DNA of 64,000 nt, taken from Hyphomicrobium sp. 99. Its GTDB lineage: Bacteria > Pseudomonadota > Alphaproteobacteria > Rhizobiales > Hyphomicrobiaceae. The notes under the pieces were generated by a model. It was not told the DNA's origin, did no database searches, and saw only the letters and a list, made by a program, of their open reading frames with translations. Shown piece after piece: positions 17,898-26,968 of the stretch. Numbering within the stretch: the stretch's first letter is position 1; each line of letters begins with the position of its first letter. The position numbers and the translations under genes are program-made. The stretch is from positions 3,793,545 through 3,857,544 of the forward strand of contig NZ_KQ031382.1 in assembly GCF_000384335.2 (NCBI RefSeq). The letters run 5' to 3'.

Positions 17898-18518
17898 ATG
17901 ACAATTCAAATCACTGGTAAAAACATCGAAGTCGGCGATGCCTTCCAAAACTACGCCGGCGACAAGATCCGGGGCATCCTCCAAAAGTTTCTCTCTCGCG
18001 AAGTGAACGGCCACATTCGGCTCGAACGCGAGCGCGAGGTCTTCAAAACATCATGCACGGTCCATGTTGCGGGCGGACTTCTGCTCGAGGCGCATGGCGA
18101 AGGTGGAGACGCTTACAGCTCCGTCGATTCCGCCGCACACCGGCTGGAGACGCGCGTAAAGCGCTATAAGAGCCGCATTAAGCATCATACCTCGCCGGCT
18201 GCTGCTGCACGTCGCAAGGTCGACATCGAAGCACGCGACTATATCGTGAGCTTGGGCGACGACGACGAACCCGAGCAGCACGAAGCGAATCCGCTTATTA
18301 TCGCCGAAGGCCAGCGCAACATTAGTCATATGACGGTTAGCGAAGCAGTATTGAAGCTCGACTTGTCGGAAGCGTCCTTCATGATTTTCAGGAACGCTGC
18401 CCACGGCGGGCTGAATGTGGTTTACCGGCGTAGTGACGGGCACATTGGGTGGATCGACGCCGATATCCCAGTGGCAGCGAAGGCAAATGGTGCCATCGCG
18501 CCGGAACATGCGGACTGA
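17898..18518 (+). CDS. hpf: ribosome hibernation promoting factor, long form
   Basis: A 206-residue long HPF. The N-terminal ribosome-binding domain (about 1-100) starts MTIQITGKNIEVGDAFQNY and contains the VHVAGGLLLEAHGEG strand pair. The C-terminal dimerisation domain (about 150-206) contains SEAVLKLDLSEASFMIFRNA and ends in HIGWIDADIP. Long HPF pairs 70S ribosomes into inactive 100S dimers in stationary phase. The ATG at 17898 is taken because the family begins here; the longer frame upstream adds 43 unrelated residues. It lies between rpoN and ptsN. Confidence 0.94.
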   Translation: MTIQITGKNIEVGDAFQNYAGDKIRGILQKFLSREVNGHIRLEREREVFKTSCTVHVAGGLLLEAHGEGGDAYSSVDSAAHRLETRVKRYKSRIKHHTSPAAAARRKVDIEARDYIVSLGDDDEPEQHEANPLIIAEGQRNISHMTVSEAVLKLDLSEASFMIFRNAAHGGLNVVYRRSDGHIGWIDADIPVAAKANGAIAPEHAD

Positions 18519-18544
18519 GGGCAGTTTATTTATTTTAATCAATG

Positions 18545-18586
18545 CAATGTGGAGACCGACCAGGATCTGGCTCGGTAGCCACATTG
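18545..18586 (+). promoter_or_regulatory. structured hairpin in the ptsN 5' region
   Basis: Outer arms CAATGTGG (18545-18552) and CCACATTG (18579-18586) enclose a symmetric AGA/TAG internal loop, then CCGA pairing with TCGG and CCAG pairing with CTGG over a GAT loop, with one bulged C. All 16 pairs are Watson-Crick. It ends 29 bases before the ptsN ATG in the 97-bp hpf-ptsN gap and may set relative hpf/ptsN expression or mRNA stability. Confidence 0.5.
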
Positions 18587-18615
18587 GCGGCCATATCATC
18601 GTGGATGGAGCCTGA

Positions 18616-19080
18616 ATGAATATCGAAGACATGCTCGCCCCTGACGCGATCATTCCGCGTCTTGCGGCGGAGGACAAAAAGCAGGCGCTGTACGCCCTCG
18701 CCGAAAAGGCTGGGGCCCTGACGGGTGCGACTGCTGGCGACATCTATGCAGCACTGCTGCAGAGGGAACGGCTGAGTTCCACGAGCCTTGGCCGTGGGAT
18801 CGCGATACCGCACGTCAAGCTTCCGGCCGTGACGAAGATCACGTGCCTGTTCGCGCGCCTCGAACGTCCCATTGCCTTCGAAAGCCACGACGGTGAACCC
18901 GTCGATCTTCTGTTCTTTCTTCTGGCGCCCGAACACGCCGGAGCCGATCATCTGAAGGCCTTAGCGCGCATTTCCCGGCTCGTCCGCGACCCCGCGACCC
19001 TCGAAGGTCTGCGTAGCGCCAAGGACGTCGAAAGCCTCCGGAGCGTGCTCACGAAGCCCCTGGCGTCCCACGCAGCTTAA
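18616..19080 (+). CDS. ptsN: nitrogen PTS EIIA component PtsN
   Basis: A 154-residue EIIA-Ntr protein. The phosphorylated histidine is His66 in LGRGIAIPHVKLP, and the following VDLLFFLLAPEHAGADHLKAL matches the family. It takes phosphate from NPr, itself charged by EINtr, and regulates rather than transports, typically potassium and nitrogen metabolism. It is the last gene of the lpt-rpoN-hpf-ptsN block. A strong hairpin follows its stop. Confidence 0.95.
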   Translation: MNIEDMLAPDAIIPRLAAEDKKQALYALAEKAGALTGATAGDIYAALLQRERLSSTSLGRGIAIPHVKLPAVTKITCLFARLERPIAFESHDGEPVDLLFFLLAPEHAGADHLKALARISRLVRDPATLEGLRSAKDVESLRSVLTKPLASHAA

Positions 19081-19081
19081 C

Positions 19082-19122
19082 GCGCTCGGCGGCCGGCTCG
19101 CGGAACGCGAGTCGCCGAGCGC
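19082..19122 (+). repeat. 41-nt two-stem hairpin element, copy A
   Basis: Outer 10-bp stem GCGCTCGGCG / CGCCGAGCGC, asymmetric internal loop GCCGG on the 5' side and T on the 3' side, inner 6-bp stem CTCGCG / CGCGAG, loop GAA. It lies between convergent ptsN and uppP. No T tract follows on either strand. Segment lengths (10-5-6-3-6-1-10) and the internal loop are identical to the element at 30358-30398. Confidence 0.7.
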
Positions 19123-19135
19123 AATCAAAAATGCG

Positions 19136-19933
19136 TCAGTGCAGGACAGCGATAGCGCCCAGTCCGATGCCGCCGACAAGCAGGCGCCACCAGCCGAAGA
19201 ACGACAGCCCGCGTCGTGAGATGAAGTCGAGCATGTAACGGACGACGATGACGCCCGTTACGAACGCCGCGATGAATCCGAGCACGATGTGGCTCATGTC
19301 GTCGGGCGTCAAAATCGACCAGTTCTTGTAGAGGTCGTAGGCAAATGCGCCGGTCATCGTCGGCATGGCGAGAAAGAATGAAAATTCCGCAGCCGTGCGC
19401 TTATCCGCGCCGAGCAACACCCCAGACACAATTGTTGAGCCCGACCGCGAAACGCCTGGGATCATCGCGAGACACTGGGCAAAGCCGATAATGAGCGCCG
19501 TCGTCAAAGGAATATCCATGACGTCCGTGAAGCGCGGCTTGTACTTTATCCGGTCGATGACAAGCAGAATGATACCGCCGACAACGAGTGCCAGACACAT
19601 GATCAGTGGCGACTCGAACAGAACTTCCTTGATGATCCGATGTGCAGCGACGCCGATGAACACCGCCGGCAGAAACGCGATCAACACCGCAAAAACAAAA
19701 CGCCGCGTTCGGGCATTTGTCGGGAAATCGACGGCGAGATGCCAGAGCTTTCCGGCATAAACCGTCAGAAGGGCGAGGATCGCGCCGAGCTGGATCAGCA
19801 CCTCGAAGGTGCGTCCTGCAGACGTCACACCCATGACGTCTTCCACCAGGAGAAGGTGCGCCGTCGAGGAAACCGGTAGATATTCCGTCAGACCTTCGAT
19901 CAGCCCCAGCAGTACGACTTGCCACGTTTCCAT
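19136..19933 (-). CDS. uppP: undecaprenyl-diphosphatase UppP (BacA)
   Basis: A 265-residue integral membrane phosphatase that recycles undecaprenyl pyrophosphate to the monophosphate lipid carrier for peptidoglycan and other envelope polymers. The two active-site signatures are [15 protein letters not shown] (13-27) and [10 protein letters not shown] (about 160). Overexpression in the family gives bacitracin tolerance. The gene is convergent with ptsN and divergent from the GST gene. Confidence 0.95.
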   Translation of the reverse strand: METWQVVLLGLIEGLTEYLPVSSTAHLLLVEDVMGVTSAGRTFEVLIQLGAILALLTVYAGKLWHLAVDFPTNARTRRFVFAVLIAFLPAVFIGVAAHRIIKEVLFESPLIMCLALVVGGIILLVIDRIKYKPRFTDVMDIPLTTALIIGFAQCLAMIPGVSRSGSTIVSGVLLGADKRTAAEFSFFLAMPTMTGAFAYDLYKNWSILTPDDMSHIVLGFIAAFVTGVIVVRYMLDFISRRGLSFFGWWRLLVGGIGLGAIAVLH

Positions 19934-20011
19934 CTATGCTGACCCCGCACCTCGAAAGCGGGGGAGCGTTAACAGAAAAAGCGGCAATACCAAAGAGGGC
20001 GTTTAGCCGAG

Positions 20012-20044
20012 TTGCCATCGAATCGACGACAGCGGGTGTATAAT
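20012..20044 (+). promoter_or_regulatory. possible promoter of the GST-queG-SDR operon
   Basis: A perfect TATAAT at 20039-20044, 26 bp before the GST ATG. The best -35-like hexamer, TTGCCA at 20012-20017, is 21 bases away, longer than usual, so the -35 call is weak. Confidence 0.4.
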
Positions 20045-20070
20045 AACGTCGCCAGCAAAATAGGAATCCC

Positions 20071-20775
20071 ATGCCCCCGCGACTTACGCAGTATCGCCTC
20101 TGTCCGCGTTCTCGGTCCATTCGATTGGCGCTTGCCGAATATGGCGTTGAAGTTCAGCTCATCGACGAAAATCCGTGGGAGTGGCGCCAGAGCTTTCTTG
20201 CAAAGAACCCCGCGGGTGAGATGCCGGTTCTCGAATTCGAGAACGGCCTGATCCTGTGCGGCGCATATTCGATCTCGGAATTCATCGCTGAAGAAGTGCT
20301 CCCCGTAGCAACGATGGTTGCGCCGGGGCCGCCGCCGCTCATCCCAGGCAATCGAGAAGACCGCGCGGAAGTCCGCCGCCTCATCGACTGGTATCAGGGA
20401 AAATTCGACCGTGAAGTCACGCGCGAACTGCTGATCGAGAAGGTCTATAGCTCCATGCTTCCCTCAGGCCCGGTCGCACCCGATCCCGGAATTCTGCGCG
20501 CCGTTCGCGCCAACCTCAAATACCATCTATCCTACACAGGCTATCTCGCCGACACCCGGCGTTGGATCGGCGGTGACGAACTGAGCTTTGCGGATTTCGC
20601 GGCTGCGGCTCAAATTTCGACCGCAGACTATCTTGGCGAGATACCGTGGAACGACTACCCCACAGTTAAAGTCTGGTACCAGCGGATAAAGTCTCGGCCG
20701 TCTTTCCGGGCCTTGCTCAGCGACCGCGTTCCGGGAACCGCTCCGCCTCTTGCCTATTCCGATCTCGATTTCTAA
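20071..20775 (+). CDS. glutathione S-transferase family protein
   Basis: A 234-residue GST-fold protein. The N-terminal thioredoxin-like domain starts LTQYRLCPRSRSIRLALAEY, with NPAGEMPVLEFENGLILCGAYSISEFI giving the cis-proline and the glutathione-gamma-glutamyl binding stretch. The C-terminal domain is all-helical with FADFAAAAQISTADYLG. AGGAA precedes the ATG. Substrate unknown. It is followed after 9 bp by queG, an order seen in other rhizobial genomes, so the two are probably co-transcribed. Confidence 0.88.
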   Translation: MPPRLTQYRLCPRSRSIRLALAEYGVEVQLIDENPWEWRQSFLAKNPAGEMPVLEFENGLILCGAYSISEFIAEEVLPVATMVAPGPPPLIPGNREDRAEVRRLIDWYQGKFDREVTRELLIEKVYSSMLPSGPVAPDPGILRAVRANLKYHLSYTGYLADTRRWIGGDELSFADFAAAAQISTADYLGEIPWNDYPTVKVWYQRIKSRPSFRALLSDRVPGTAPPLAYSDLDF

Positions 20776-20784
20776 ATCGCTCGT

Positions 20785-21939
20785 ATGCTCGACGCCCGTA
20801 AATCAGGTTCCGATCTCGCGGACATGATCCGCACCGAAGCGTCGAAGCTTGGGCTCGATGCCGTCGGCATCGCACGGCTGACTGACGATACGGAACTCAG
20901 CGCACGACTGGCGCACTTTCTAAGCGAGAACCGTCATGGCGACATGGACTGGATGGAAACGCACGCCGATCGCCGCAGCGGTCCGCTGAAGCTTTGGCCA
21001 GAAGCGAAGAGCGCCATCATCTTCGGACAATCGTATGCGCCGCCGAGCAATCCTCTCGATGCCCTGCGCGACCGGTCGAACGCAGCGATATCAGTCTATG
21101 CCAAAGGCCGCGATTACCACGATGTGCTGAAGAAAAAAATCAAATCGCTAGCGCGTTCGTTCGCTGAGCGATCGGGCGCGGACGTCAAGGTCTTTGTCGA
21201 TACCGCGCCGCTGATGGAGAAGCCGCTGGCCGCCAAAGCCGGTCTCGGCTGGCAGGGCAAACACACGATCCTGGTTTCGCGCAGTCACGGCAACTGGCTC
21301 TTCCTTGGCGCCGTATTGACGACCGCCGAGTTGGAACCCGATACCGGGCTGGACGACCATTGCGGTTCATGCCGCCGCTGTCTCGATGTCTGTCCGACGA
21401 ACGCTTTCCCTGCGCCCTATCAGCTCGATGCGCGGCGCTGCATTGCCTACCTGACGATCGAGCACAAAGGCCATATCGCGCCGGAATTCCGCGCTCCCAT
21501 CGGCAATCGCGTATTCGGTTGCGACGACTGCGCCGCGGTCTGCCCGTGGAATAAGTTTGCGACCACCGCAACGGAGATACGTTACGCCGCGCGCCCCGAA
21601 ACGGATAATCCTCCGCTTGCCGAACTTCTTGCGCTCGATGATGCTGCATTTCGCTTGCGCTTCGCGGGCACACCGATCAAACGGACAGGACGCGACCGCG
21701 TCGTACGCAATACGCTGATTGCCTGCGGAAACTCCGGCGATCGATCGCTGCTTCGCCATATCGAACCCCTGATGGAAGACAATTCTGCGCTTGTCCGCGC
21801 GATGGCGATCTGGGCTTCACGCCGCCTCGCAAGCGACGCCGAGATCGACGCTCTGCAAAAGCGCTATCAAGATCGTGAGAGCGATCCCGAAGTCGCTGCC
21901 GAATGGACCTTGCCAATCGAAGGAATTCAACACGCATGA
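20785..21939 (+). CDS. queG: epoxyqueuosine reductase QueG
   Basis: A 384-residue iron-sulfur, cobalamin-dependent enzyme that reduces epoxyqueuosine to queuosine at tRNA wobble position 34. Two [4Fe-4S] clusters are bound by Cys193/196/199 with Cys253, and Cys203 with Cys246/249 (CGSCRRCLDVCP and CDDCAAVCPW). The proposed catalytic Asp139 is in FVDTAP. A HEAT-like C-terminal part (RDRVVRNTLIACGNSG) completes the family length. Its TGA overlaps the ATG of the next gene. Confidence 0.95.
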   Translation: MLDARKSGSDLADMIRTEASKLGLDAVGIARLTDDTELSARLAHFLSENRHGDMDWMETHADRRSGPLKLWPEAKSAIIFGQSYAPPSNPLDALRDRSNAAISVYAKGRDYHDVLKKKIKSLARSFAERSGADVKVFVDTAPLMEKPLAAKAGLGWQGKHTILVSRSHGNWLFLGAVLTTAELEPDTGLDDHCGSCRRCLDVCPTNAFPAPYQLDARRCIAYLTIEHKGHIAPEFRAPIGNRVFGCDDCAAVCPWNKFATTATEIRYAARPETDNPPLAELLALDDAAFRLRFAGTPIKRTGRDRVVRNTLIACGNSGDRSLLRHIEPLMEDNSALVRAMAIWASRRLASDAEIDALQKRYQDRESDPEVAAEWTLPIEGIQHA

Positions 21940-22799
21940 GCCGGCTCTTCTGTTTCGGATTGGGCTACTGCGCGAACGAGCTGGGCAGGCGCCTCCTCGC
22001 TGAAGGCTGGTCCGTCGCGGGTACGACCGCACACGTCGAAAAGGTCGAGCGTCTTGCCGGTCAAGGCTTCGAACCTTTTCTCTTCGATGGAACTGACGCC
22101 CTCCACGATGTCGCCGAAGCGCTCCAAAGCGCAACGCATGTGCTGCTGTCCATTCCGCCGGACGCTAAAGGCGATCCGGCCCTGAGGCACTTCGGAGCTG
22201 CGATCGCCGCCAGTTCTTCCATTCGCTGGATCGGCTATTTCTCGACCGTCGGCGTTTACGGCGACGCCTCGGGCAACTGGGTGGATGAGACGACGGAGAC
22301 GCGACCCGGAACCGAGCGCGGACAGCGTCGCGTCAAAGCGGAGAACGGTTGGATCGACCTCGCCCGCGCATCCGGCAAAGCTCTCGTCATCTATCGTCTA
22401 CCCGGGATCTATGGCCCCGGCCGCAGCGCCATCGATCAGCTGAAGGCAGGCACTGCGCGGCGCATCTTCAAGCCGGGTCAACTGACCAATCGCGTGCACG
22501 TCACGGACATTGCGACTGCTGTCGAGGCGAGCATCGATCTTCCGCCGGGGGTTCATATCTTCAACGTGACAGACGACCTTCCCGCCCCTCCGCAAGACGT
22601 CATCGCCTATGGAGCCGAACTCTTGGGCGTGCCATGCCCGCCGGCAACCGATCCCACCGACGCCGACCTGTCGCCAGCCGCGCGGAGTTTCTATATCGAG
22701 AACAAGAAGGTCTCGAACGCGCGCATGAAATCCGAGCTCGGCGTTAAACTTGCGTATCCAACGTACGTTGAAGGACTGAAGGCCATAGCCGAACTATAG
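21936..22799 (+). CDS. NAD-dependent epimerase / SDR family oxidoreductase (YeeZ-like)
   Basis: A 287-residue atypical extended SDR protein. The nucleotide-binding loop is CFGLGYCANELGRRL at the N-terminus, and a YFSTVGVYGD motif stands where classical SDRs carry the catalytic Tyr; IYRLPGIYGPGRSAIDQL and VHVTDIA follow as in sugar epimerases. The start at 21936 gives an ATGA overlap with queG, so translation is coupled. Substrate unknown. Confidence 0.85.
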   Translation: MSRLFCFGLGYCANELGRRLLAEGWSVAGTTAHVEKVERLAGQGFEPFLFDGTDALHDVAEALQSATHVLLSIPPDAKGDPALRHFGAAIAASSSIRWIGYFSTVGVYGDASGNWVDETTETRPGTERGQRRVKAENGWIDLARASGKALVIYRLPGIYGPGRSAIDQLKAGTARRIFKPGQLTNRVHVTDIATAVEASIDLPPGVHIFNVTDDLPAPPQDVIAYGAELLGVPCPPATDPTDADLSPAARSFYIENKKVSNARMKSELGVKLAYPTYVEGLKAIAEL

Positions 22800-22827
22800 C
22801 CGATCGGTTTTTAGTTTGCGGTCACAC

Positions 22828-22860
22828 CTTTTCCCCCATTCCGCCAGAATGGGGGTAAAG
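22828..22860. other. strong hairpin between the SDR gene and the secreted-protein gene
   Basis: CCCCCATTC and GAATGGGGG form a 9-bp stem over a 5-base loop; after one T/T mismatch the stem continues with CTTT and AAAG. No T tract follows on either strand. It could end the queG operon or sit in the 5' leader of the next gene. Confidence 0.5.
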
Positions 22861-22906
22861 ACGTAACGACTGCGCTCCCGCGGGGAACGCAGATGCGAGC
22901 GGGACC

Positions 22907-23830
22907 ATGAGCTTCGCCATGGCGATGAAAGCAATTTTTGCAGCGACGCTAGCGGTCATGCTTTCAGCGCTTGCGACGCATGCTGACCCTATCGATCCGG
23001 CGCAGGCGATCGCGCAAAAATTCTCCGACGCGAGCGACGAGGAAACCTCAAAGCCATCGCCCAAGCCATCGACAAAGCCAGCACCGAAGCCGTCTGTGGC
23101 TCCGAGCAAGCCCGACGCCGAGTACGAGGCGGATATGCTTCGACGGGCGCGCGCCGAAGAGATCGATCGCGAAAAGCAGCAATTCCAGAAGATTGCGGCT
23201 GAACCCTCAGCTATTCCCAAGCCCGTTCCGCCACCTGCTGTTTCCCCTCCTGCGGAAAAGCAGCCTGCGCCGTCCGTTGCAGCCGTTCCCTCGAAATCCG
23301 ATATCGAGCCTTCAGCCAATTCTGCTGACGCGGCCGGTCCGCCCGCAACGCAAGCGACCATATTGCTTGTGCTCGATACGGAGAGCGGCCCGCTCGGATT
23401 CAAACCCGACCCGATCATTTGCATCGATGATCGCTGCTGGCTTTCAAACGGCATCGAAGCCCCGGCCGTCGCCATGCCCCGCACCCAGGCGGTCGCGTTG
23501 CGCACGACGGAGGAGACGACGTCCGATCCCTGCGCCGGGAAATCCGCCTGCGTCTATCGCGGCGTCCCGCTAGAAGCTGGCGCGCGCATCGAAGTCATCG
23601 AAGTCGGCGAAAGCCGCGGCGCTTCCGCCGGCGCCTTCACGATTGCAGCTGACACGAGCTGTCGCAAAGACGGCGCTGCTCTCCTTTGCGACAACGGTCT
23701 GGCGACACAGGATTTCCGGATTTGGGTGGTGCCCGAAGCTGTCGCCACATCCATCGGCCCCGATGCCCTCGAAGACGCTGTTGCCGAGGGTCTTCCCGAC
23801 GCAGACGCCGCAGCGGGCAATGACAAATAG
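22907..23830 (+). CDS. secreted proline-rich protein with Cys-containing C-terminal domain, function unknown
   Basis: A 307-residue protein with a Sec signal peptide (MKAIFAATLAVMLSALATHA, cleavage near ATHA-DP). Residues about 40-140 are low complexity, with a run of SKPSPKPSTKPAPKP type followed by charged and Pro-rich stretches. The C-terminal 160 residues form a folded-looking domain with six cysteines, from ICIDDRCWLSNG to AALLCDNG, which could make disulfides in the periplasm. I recognise no named family. The Pro/Lys segment suggests a cell-wall spanning linker. A second small inverted repeat (TCCCGC / GCGGGA) ends three bases before the ATG. Confidence 0.75.
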   Translation: MSFAMAMKAIFAATLAVMLSALATHADPIDPAQAIAQKFSDASDEETSKPSPKPSTKPAPKPSVAPSKPDAEYEADMLRRARAEEIDREKQQFQKIAAEPSAIPKPVPPPAVSPPAEKQPAPSVAAVPSKSDIEPSANSADAAGPPATQATILLVLDTESGPLGFKPDPIICIDDRCWLSNGIEAPAVAMPRTQAVALRTTEETTSDPCAGKSACVYRGVPLEAGARIEVIEVGESRGASAGAFTIAADTSCRKDGAALLCDNGLATQDFRIWVVPEAVATSIGPDALEDAVAEGLPDADAAAGNDK

Positions 23831-23832
23831 AG

Positions 23833-24636
23833 CTAAAGCAGTTTGCCGATCTCTGCGAACAGCAGATCGAGATCTTGCGGCCGCGACAGACGATGCTCGG
23901 CATCGGCCACCTCGATTAACTTGACATTATCGCCAGTCAGAAACGTCGTAAGCTCTCGTGTGTGAGACGCCGGCACATCGACATCGAGCAAGCCTTGCAA
24001 GATCACGACAGGCCGCCCGGGATTGAACGGCCGGCGCGCGAAAAGATGCTCGCGGCCATCCTCGATGAGGCGGCGCGTAATTGTATATGGCGCGGCATAG
24101 GCCGACGGCTGCTGGAAAAACCCGCGCTCCATAATTTCGCTGCGGGTCTCTTCCGGAAACCGCTTCCACATCAACTCTTCCGTCATATCCCAAGCTGGAG
24201 CGATCAAAACGAGCGCCTTGATCCGCGCCGCCTCGTCAGGGCGTTCGCGCAGAAGCTTCCGCAAGAGCAGAAGCGCGATATGTCCGCCCATACTCGAACC
24301 GATCACGATCTGCGGCCCTTCGGTCACCTCGGAGAAGATCGCCGTGGCTTCTTCAAGCCATCGCCCAATCGTCCCGTCCTCGATACGGTCTGCGGATATT
24401 CCATGACCGGAATAATCAAACCGCGTCGATGAAAGGCCGTGCTCGGCGGCCCATTGCGCAACGGCGGTCGCCTTCGTCGACGACATCTCGGACATGAAGC
24501 CCGAAAGCCAGAAAAGACCGGGGCCCCCGGACTTCGCCGGACGCTGCGCAATGAACGGGATTTCCCGCGCGTCGCGGCCCGTCCCGACAGGAAGGATTTG
24601 CGGTTCGGCTGATGCAATCTTATAGGGACTGTCCAT
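23833..24636 (-). CDS. alpha/beta hydrolase
   Basis: A 267-residue serine hydrolase fold: oxyanion region LFWLSGFMSEMSSTKA, nucleophile elbow GSSMGGH, acid in LDVDVP and catalytic His in VADAEHRLSRPQDL near the C-terminus. The family commonly acts on esters or thioesters; no substrate can be named. Start taken at the ATG at 24636, where the conserved part begins; upstream in-frame starts would overlap the divergent glycosyltransferase. It ends 2 bp from the convergent secreted-protein gene. Confidence 0.85.
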   Translation of the reverse strand: MDSPYKIASAEPQILPVGTGRDAREIPFIAQRPAKSGGPGLFWLSGFMSEMSSTKATAVAQWAAEHGLSSTRFDYSGHGISADRIEDGTIGRWLEEATAIFSEVTEGPQIVIGSSMGGHIALLLLRKLLRERPDEAARIKALVLIAPAWDMTEELMWKRFPEETRSEIMERGFFQQPSAYAAPYTITRRLIEDGREHLFARRPFNPGRPVVILQGLLDVDVPASHTRELTTFLTGDNVKLIEVADAEHRLSRPQDLDLLFAEIGKLL

Positions 24637-24670
24637 CGTTGGTCTTGACGACTCCGTTTGATGAGCTGAA

Positions 24671-25831
24671 ATGAAAAATACCTTCACGGTTCTGCAAGTC
24701 ATTCCCCGGATGCGAGCCGGAGGCGCTGAACTCGGCTGCCTGCAGATCGCAACCGCGCTCGTCAAGAACGGTCATCGTGCACTCGTCGCATCCGCAGGCG
24801 GCTTGCTCGTCGATCAGCTCAAAGCTGCCGGCGCCGAGCATATCACTATGCCGCTCGCCACGAAAAATCCGCTTCTTCTCGCAAAAAATGGCTCCGAGCT
24901 CGCGAGCATCATTCGCCGCGAGAATGTCTCCATAATTCATGCACGCAGCCGCGCCCCGGCGTGGAGCGCCCTTTACGCAGCGCGGCGCACCGGCACGCCA
25001 TTTGTAACAACTTACCATTCCGAATATTCCGAAAAAACGCGACTGAAGAATTTCTACAATAGCGTCATGGCGCGCAGCGACACCGTCATCGCCGTGTCGG
25101 ACTACATGGCGCACCTCATCCGCACGCGCTACCACACGCCCGAAAAGCGCATCGCCGTCATACATCGTGCGTTTGACTCTAACGTTTTCGATCCGGCGCT
25201 GCTAACGCCTGAAAGACTGGCGGCTGTTCGGACGTTGCTCGATGCCGATGGGTCGAAGCCTGTGCTGATATTGGCAGGCCGCATCACGCCGCGCAAAGCG
25301 CAGCACCATCTTGTTTCCGCGCTCGGACTGTTGAAGGAACGCGGCGCTCCTGATGTTGTCTGCGTTTTAGCGGGCGAAATCGAAAAGCCGGCTTTCAAAG
25401 CGCAGCTCGAAGCCCAAGCTGAAAAGCTCGGCGTCGCGCATCAATTGCGCTTTCCGGGCCACGTGCGCGACGTCGCCGCCGCCTACGCGATCAGCGATAT
25501 CGCGCTCAATATTTCGGAACAGGAAGGACTCCCGCGCGTCGCGATCGAAGCCCAGGCGATGGGGGTGCCGATGATCGTTTCGGATACTGGCCCCGGCCGC
25601 GAAGTTGCGCTGACCGAGCCCGATGTTAGGCCCGACGAAGCATCCGGTTTGCGCGTGCCTTACGCGGATCCGAAAGCCGTCGCCGACGCGATCGAAACCA
25701 TGCTCAGCTGGCCATCCGAAAAGCGAAAAGCCTATGGCCAAAGAGGCTCCGCCAACGTCCGCAGCCGCTTCACACTCGACCAGCTGACCTCAAAAACGCT
25801 GGCGGTCTATCAGCGCTTGCTGAGCGCATAA
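24671..25831 (+). CDS. glycosyltransferase family 4
   Basis: A 386-residue GT-B retaining glycosyltransferase. The acceptor-binding N-terminal domain begins FTVLQVIPRMRAGGAELGCLQ (GGAE loop); the donor-binding C-terminal domain carries ILAGRITPRKAQHHLV and the EX7E motif EQEGLPRVAIE near residue 283. It probably adds a sugar in LPS core or exopolysaccharide assembly. It diverges from the hydrolase with a 34-bp gap and is followed by a GT-A type protein. Confidence 0.9.
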   Translation: MKNTFTVLQVIPRMRAGGAELGCLQIATALVKNGHRALVASAGGLLVDQLKAAGAEHITMPLATKNPLLLAKNGSELASIIRRENVSIIHARSRAPAWSALYAARRTGTPFVTTYHSEYSEKTRLKNFYNSVMARSDTVIAVSDYMAHLIRTRYHTPEKRIAVIHRAFDSNVFDPALLTPERLAAVRTLLDADGSKPVLILAGRITPRKAQHHLVSALGLLKERGAPDVVCVLAGEIEKPAFKAQLEAQAEKLGVAHQLRFPGHVRDVAAAYAISDIALNISEQEGLPRVAIEAQAMGVPMIVSDTGPGREVALTEPDVRPDEASGLRVPYADPKAVADAIETMLSWPSEKRKAYGQRGSANVRSRFTLDQLTSKTLAVYQRLLSA

Positions 25832-26047
25832 CGAGTGCTCATCCGACCAAGCGCGGGATAAGCGCGGAACGCGCAATGCTCGGTTGAGCCAGCATGACAT
25901 AATTCTCCACCCATATACCGTTACTGACAATAATTAGCGGAAGGGAGGCCGAGCACGCTTTTGCGTCCGCTCGTCTTCCGATATCAAAGGTTTGGCTGGG
26001 TGGGTGGATCCACGGGGACGTGGCCGTAAGAATAAAAAACTGGGGCA

Positions 26048-26779
26048 ATGCAAACAATAATCTGTATCAAGTGGGGTACTCGCTACGGAGTCGAATACCT
26101 CAATCGCTTGGCATCTATGGTCCGCCGCAATTCGCGGCGCGAGACACGACTCATCTGCTTCACAGACGACGGAGAGGGAGCCGATCCCTGGGTGCAAATA
26201 GCGCCGCTGCCGCCGATCAACCTGCCCCAGCGCGTATCCTCGACGCCCTGGCGCAAGCTGTCGCTATGGCAGTACCCCCTTCTCGATCTCGAAGGCGACG
26301 TCCTCTTCTTCGATCTGGACGTTGTCATCACCGGCCCGCTTGATGACTTCTTCGACTTTGAACCCGGCCGCTTCTGCGTTGCGCGGAATTGGACGCAGCC
26401 CAATGACCGCATCGGCAATACCTCGATCTACAAATTTCCCGTCGGGAAGATGTCTCACATCTTCGATACCTTTAACGCCAATCCGGAAGCCATTCTCGGC
26501 CGCTACCGGATTGAGCAGCAATACATATCGGCGGAAAGCGAAGACGTCGTTTTCTTCCCGCCGGAATGGTGCCTGAGCTTCAAACACTCTTTGCTGCCGA
26601 TCTGGCCGCTGAATTTCTTCATCGCCCCGCGCCTACCGCCGGAGGCACGCGTTGTAGCTTTTCATGGCAAACCGGATCCCGATGAAGCGCGCGACGGGAT
26701 TTGGCCCGTGAACGCGGGTTGGAAGAAATTTTATAAGTATGTCCTGCCAACCCCGTGGATCGCCGAACACTGGCGATGA
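26048..26779 (+). CDS. GT-A fold glycosyltransferase-like protein
   Basis: A 243-residue protein that starts IICIKWGTRYGVEYLNRL and carries a DXD-type metal/nucleotide-sugar motif in VLFFDLDVVITGPLDD, with KLSLWQYPLLD just before it, and a late VVAFHGKPDPDEA. This matches hypothetical GT-A proteins (GT8-like) in alphaproteobacteria. No signal peptide or membrane segment. With the GT4 enzyme 216 bp upstream it may belong to surface polysaccharide assembly. The ribosome site is poor (GGGG close to the ATG). Confidence 0.75.
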   Translation: MQTIICIKWGTRYGVEYLNRLASMVRRNSRRETRLICFTDDGEGADPWVQIAPLPPINLPQRVSSTPWRKLSLWQYPLLDLEGDVLFFDLDVVITGPLDDFFDFEPGRFCVARNWTQPNDRIGNTSIYKFPVGKMSHIFDTFNANPEAILGRYRIEQQYISAESEDVVFFPPEWCLSFKHSLLPIWPLNFFIAPRLPPEARVVAFHGKPDPDEARDGIWPVNAGWKKFYKYVLPTPWIAEHWR

Positions 26780-26968
26780 CGCCCATTTGCCTGGGCCCAA
26801 ACGCCATGCGGCAATGGGATGTGTTCGGAAAAAGGGCGAAATCGCTTGTTTTGGCAATTTTGCTCACGCACACCGCTTGACTTAAGCGCCCGTTTTTTCC
26901 CATGTTCGCCGCTGGCGGGGGCGGAATCTGTCCTCCGTCATAATTGGAACCACAAAAGGAGTTGAACC

